Source: Blautia sp. MSJ-9 (GTDB lineage: Bacteria; Bacillota; Clostridia; Lachnospirales; Lachnospiraceae). Taken from it: a DNA stretch of 64,000 nucleotides. The DNA is taken from the NCBI RefSeq assembly GCF_018919065.1, contig NZ_JAHLQG010000053.1:1-64000 (forward strand). The letters are read 5' to 3'. Under the pieces are notes generated by a model. The model saw only the letters and a program-made list of their open reading frames with translations, did not search any database and was not told where the DNA came from. The translations under genes were made by a program, and so were the position numbers. Every line of letters begins with the position of its first letter. Positions within the stretch are counted from its first letter, which is position 1. Shown here piece after piece: positions 61,621 through 64,000 of this stretch.

Positions 61621-62313
61621 AATTTTTTCAACTTTATATCCAAGCCCCCACACAACCTTCAGGTATCTTGGTTCTCTTGGATTAATCTCAATTTTTTCTC
61701 TGATATGCCGGATATGCACTGCCACTGTATTATCTGCAGCAACTGCTTCCTCATTCCAGATGTTTTCGTAAATCTGATTAATAGAAAATACCCTTCCCTG
61801 ATTCTTCATCAGTAGAAGAAGGATATTGTACTCAATAGGTGTCAGCTTCACTACATCACCGTCTACCCTGACTTCCTTCAGGTCATCGTTTATGCTCAGA
61901 CCTCCTGTCTCGTAGATATGAGCATTCTCCACAGGTATTGCTGCTCCCAGCCTTGTATATCTTCGAAGCTGTGATTTCACCCTTGCCACCAGCTCCAGGG
62001 GATTAAAAGGTTTTGTCACATAATCATCTGCTCCTACATTTAATCCAAGGATCTTATCTGCATCTTCTGATTTCGCAGAAAGAATAATGATCGGAAGAGG
62101 ATTCTCTTCCCTTATCTTCAAAGTAGCCCGGATGCCATCCAGCTTCGGCATCATAATATCTATGATCAGCAGATCCACCGGCTGACTGTGCAATATATTG
62201 ATTGCGTCCAGACCGTCATATGCTTTAAAAATCGTATATCCTTCCTGCTCCAGATAAATACTGATTGCTTCTACGATGTCCTTATCGTCATCGCAGACCA
62301 GAATATTCGCCAC
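61618..62313 (-). CDS. OmpR-family response regulator
   Basis: This 231-residue protein has an N-terminal receiver with DDDKD, the phospho-acceptor in LLIIDIMMPKLDG (Asp about residue 50), the conserved Thr/Ser and Lys in VTKPFNPLELV, and a C-terminal winged helix (KLTPIEYNILLLLMKNQGRVFS ... VHIRHIREKIEINP). The start is taken as GTG at 62313, because GGGAGG lies eight bases before it; another GTG at 62322 overlaps that site. It is first in the operon with the kinase. Its targets are unknown. Confidence 0.93.
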   Translation of the reverse strand: MANILVCDDDKDIVEAISIYLEQEGYTIFKAYDGLDAINILHSQPVDLLIIDIMMPKLDGIRATLKIREENPLPIIILSAKSEDADKILGLNVGADDYVTKPFNPLELVARVKSQLRRYTRLGAAIPVENAHIYETGGLSINDDLKEVRVDGDVVKLTPIEYNILLLLMKNQGRVFSINQIYENIWNEEAVAADNTVAVHIRHIREKIEINPREPRYLKVVWGLGYKVEKI

Positions 62314-62425
62314 TTTCTGCACCTCCCTCTTAAATCTTTTACTTTCTTTTTCTGATATTAGAATAATCGAAGCATCTTAATATGAAAGGGACAAATTCTT
62401 AAGATTTTCTTAGGATTATTCCAGA

Positions 62426-63118
62426 TTATCGAATCAGTTCCTCAACGTCCAATGTCTCAAATGACTGAATCACTGGATACTCCACTTCTGTTTCCGGTTC
62501 TTTTCCCTGTGTATACCAGATACCTTTTAATCCACATTTTGCAGAACCTTCTACGTCTTTTTTCAGGCTGTCACCGATAAATGCACATTCATCTGCAGAA
62601 ACTCCGGCTTTTTCTACGCAGATTTCAAACAGATGTGGATCTGGTTTCTCTGCTCCTGCTTCCTCACTGGTCACAATAAAATCAACATATGGTGCCAGTC
62701 CTAATGCAGTTAATTTTTTATATTGAATATAGGCAGTCATATCCGTTCCAACTCCAATCCGAATATTTCTGCGTTTTAAATCCTGCATAAACTTTTTCAC
62801 TCCCAGTGACGGCTGCGCCTGGCGAATCAGCGTATCCCAGTATGCATGATACATATTTATGGCATGTGGAAATAATGGCTTTTCCCAGAGTTCCAACATA
62901 ATCTGAGTTCGAAGCAGGCGACTGTGAATCGCAGCTGTATCTGTTCGGATTCTGCCCAGCATAACTTTTTGTGCTTCCTTATAGCATTTTCTCATTTCTT
63001 CCTCTGATTTTCCAAAGGCCCTCTCACAATAATCTGCCAGAGCTTTCATTCCATAAACATGGTTTTTATCATAGTCATACAACGTATTATCAATATCAAA
63101 AATTACAGCTTTTATCAT
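62426..63118 (-). CDS. HAD-family phosphatase (YjjG/pyrimidine nucleotidase-like)
   Basis: This 230-residue HAD hydrolase has motif I AVIFDIDNTLYDYD (residues 4-17), motif II GVGTDMTAYIQ, motif III Lys in EEAGAEKPDPHLFE and motif IV ECAFIGDSLKKDVEG. A helical cap separates motifs I and II. It dephosphorylates a small metabolite, possibly a nucleotide. It is monocistronic. Confidence 0.93.
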   Translation of the reverse strand: MIKAVIFDIDNTLYDYDKNHVYGMKALADYCERAFGKSEEEMRKCYKEAQKVMLGRIRTDTAAIHSRLLRTQIMLELWEKPLFPHAINMYHAYWDTLIRQAQPSLGVKKFMQDLKRRNIRIGVGTDMTAYIQYKKLTALGLAPYVDFIVTSEEAGAEKPDPHLFEICVEKAGVSADECAFIGDSLKKDVEGSAKCGLKGIWYTQGKEPETEVEYPVIQSFETLDVEELIR

Positions 63119-63182
63119 TTTATTTTCCCTTTATAAAACCACACTCATATACCTTTTTATTTTACAAATGCGGCTTTATTAT

Positions 63183-63395
63183 TTAATTCATCAACAGGAA
63201 CCGTTTTTTGTCTTCTGTCAGCTCCACTTTACTACCTTCGTCAATTCCATGCGCATACAGCCAGGCATCCTCAACCTTCAGGGATTCTTCCTCACCATTT
63301 TCTCCTTTCAGAAATACCCTGACCATATCTTTCATTCCTTCCGGTCTGCCCTCACAGCCAAAATCCAGTTCTTCTATTCGTTCTACTGTGTACAT
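63183..63395 (-). CDS. small acidic protein of unknown function
   Basis: This 70-residue protein (MYTVERIEELDFGCEGRPEG) has a mixed strand pattern and no family I recognise. The ATG at 63395 is chosen because AAGGCGG lies seven bases upstream; 63401 would put the ribosome site too close. It lies just downstream of the MalY/PatB remnant, and the HAD gene follows 65 bp further on. Confidence 0.6.
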   Translation of the reverse strand: MYTVERIEELDFGCEGRPEGMKDMVRVFLKGENGEEESLKVEDAWLYAHGIDEGSKVELTEDKKRFLLMN

Positions 63396-63435
63396 TCTCA
63401 TACCGCCTTATACTATACAATTTAGACTTTCTATT

Positions 63436-63609
63436 AACAACGCAGTCATTTGCTTTGTAAACTTCCATTGCTTTCTCGATCTCCCACTTCTCCCATACTC
63501 GCCCACATGGATTATGAGGACTGCAGAATACTGCCACATGAATGTTATTTGCCTTGATTTTCGCATCCATATTGTGTCTGTCTATGATTGATGTAAAATC
63601 GTATTTCAT
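63436..63609 (-). pseudogene. MalY/PatB-type aminotransferase (C-S lyase) fragment
   Basis: 58 codons read KYDFTSIIDRH, then HVAVFCSPHNPCGRVWEKWE and EVYKANDCVV. This is the substrate-binding segment before the PLP lysine in PLP-dependent cystathionine beta-lyases of the MalY/PatB type. Both ends are missing, including the PLP lysine. It is a relic of a lost gene. Confidence 0.8.
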
Positions 63610-63638
63610 GTTCTTTGTAAATTCTCCCAAATAATTTA

Positions 63639-63666
63639 AAAGTCCAGATCATTCGACCCGGACTTT
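63639..63666. terminator. hairpin between the window-edge gene and the MalY remnant
   Basis: AAAGTCC/GGACTTT stem with T-rich flanks, 160 bp past the stop of the gene at 63830. In 63667-63829 I see nothing else. Confidence 0.55.
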
Positions 63667-63829
63667 ATTATATCATTCTGCATATGTAACTTCTATCTGA
63701 AAATTTCACATAGTCTCTCAAACGAATTTCTCTACATTCACTGCTTGTTTATAACTGAATCGCTGCTTTACAGTTTATCAGAAAATATTTAATCTCTCTG
63801 ATATAAGTAAATCCCCAACCCAAAGTCAG

Positions 63830-64000
63830 TTATGCCACAATCAACGACATCAGATAGAATGGAGTTTTATCTTTTGTATCTGTGTCCTCAACGATAATCT
63901 CTACTTTATGTTTCTTATGGATCCCATGATGCAGGATTGGCTGCAGATACAGGCAGTCACCCCAGTCTTCATCGAAATTACTGTCTAACAGGATTGGATT
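63830..64000 (-). CDS. C-terminal part of a gene cut by the window edge
   Basis: 56 codons plus stop are visible on the minus strand: FDEDWGDCLYLQPILHHGI, then KKHKVEIIVEDTD and a final PFYLMSLIVA. The frame is open to the right edge. The ending is reminiscent of the C-terminal domain of some SGNH/GDSL-type hydrolase proteins, but the part seen is too short to assign. Confidence 0.55.
   Translation of the reverse strand, partial: NPILLDSNFDEDWGDCLYLQPILHHGIHKKHKVEIIVEDTDTKDKTPFYLMSLIVA

Noticed and set aside
1-64000. CRISPR array, rRNA operon, tRNA genes
   Set aside because: No regularly spaced repeats, no rRNA-like conserved sequence and no cloverleaf with a GTTCGA-type T-arm was seen on either strand.

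Overview
The window looks like a chromosome segment of a low-to-moderate GC gut Firmicute of the family Lachnospiraceae, probably Blautia or a close relative. The evidence is the gene content (type-2 isoleucyl-tRNA synthetase behind a T-box, DUF362 ferredoxin protein, dusB-greA-lysS cluster, secreted proteins with MBG/fibronectin-like repeats), strong AGGAGG ribosome sites and sigma-A promoters. The genus is an inference. Nearly every gene is on the minus strand. The exceptions are the decayed ATPase and small gene at 7.9-9.5 kb and dacF at 23.1 kb. I saw no rRNA, tRNA or CRISPR array.

Region 1 (1-16.3 kb) is accessory. Two large paralogous secreted repeat proteins (1-3872, cut by the window edge, and 10306-14514) share a perfectly identical 139-bp 5' end. 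Between them lies an orphan copy of the paralogue 3' end (5325-5741). Also present are a PD-(D/E)XK (Rpn-type) nuclease gene, a DUF4143 ATPase, two decayed AAA-ATPase-like genes on opposite strands, and an antitoxin-like gene. The region ends with a DUF4869 protein and a P-loop ATPase carrying a possible Toprim-like segment, which I regard as a candidate uncharacterised two-gene system.

Region 2 (16.4-30.8 kb) is core metabolism and information processing: glycogen phosphorylase with a structured leader, ileS with a T-box, a D,D-carboxypeptidase, a DEDD exonuclease, a nucleoside hydrolase, a LOG protein, a DUF362 ferredoxin protein, a DUF1292 protein and a phosphohexomutase.

Region 3 (30.9-37.9 kb) is a second accessory island. 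A DUF3990-type toxin-like gene and an antitoxin-like gene run directly, with an ATGA overlap, into two divergent members of the U32/UbiU-UbiV fold. Next to them are a DUF262-DUF1524 (GmrSD-like) protein, a small protein resembling the helper domain of HNH endonucleases, and a truncated orphan RelB.

Region 4 (38-58.5 kb) is a long run of minus-strand housekeeping genes. From upstream to downstream these are cvfB-like, dnaE, pfkA, ktrB-like, ktrA-like, a SpoU methyltransferase, nfeD, an SPFH protein, argF, birA, DUF6145, dusB, greA and lysS. Upstream of these are a HEPN/MNT pair, an esterase, araD, an acyl-ACP thioesterase and a higBA toxin-antitoxin operon with a palindromic operator set between its -35 and -10 boxes. 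Region 5 (58.8-64 kb) holds a histidine kinase and response regulator pair, a HAD phosphatase, a small unknown gene, a MalY/PatB remnant and a gene cut by the window edge.

Two families of dispersed short repeats run through the intergenic spaces of the core region. One is a modular palindromic element of about 142 bp, plus solo 27-bp modules. The other is a stretch of about 45-50 bp at 56.1, 58.7 and 61.6 kb. One palindromic element supplies the stop codon and last residues of the DUF1292 gene.
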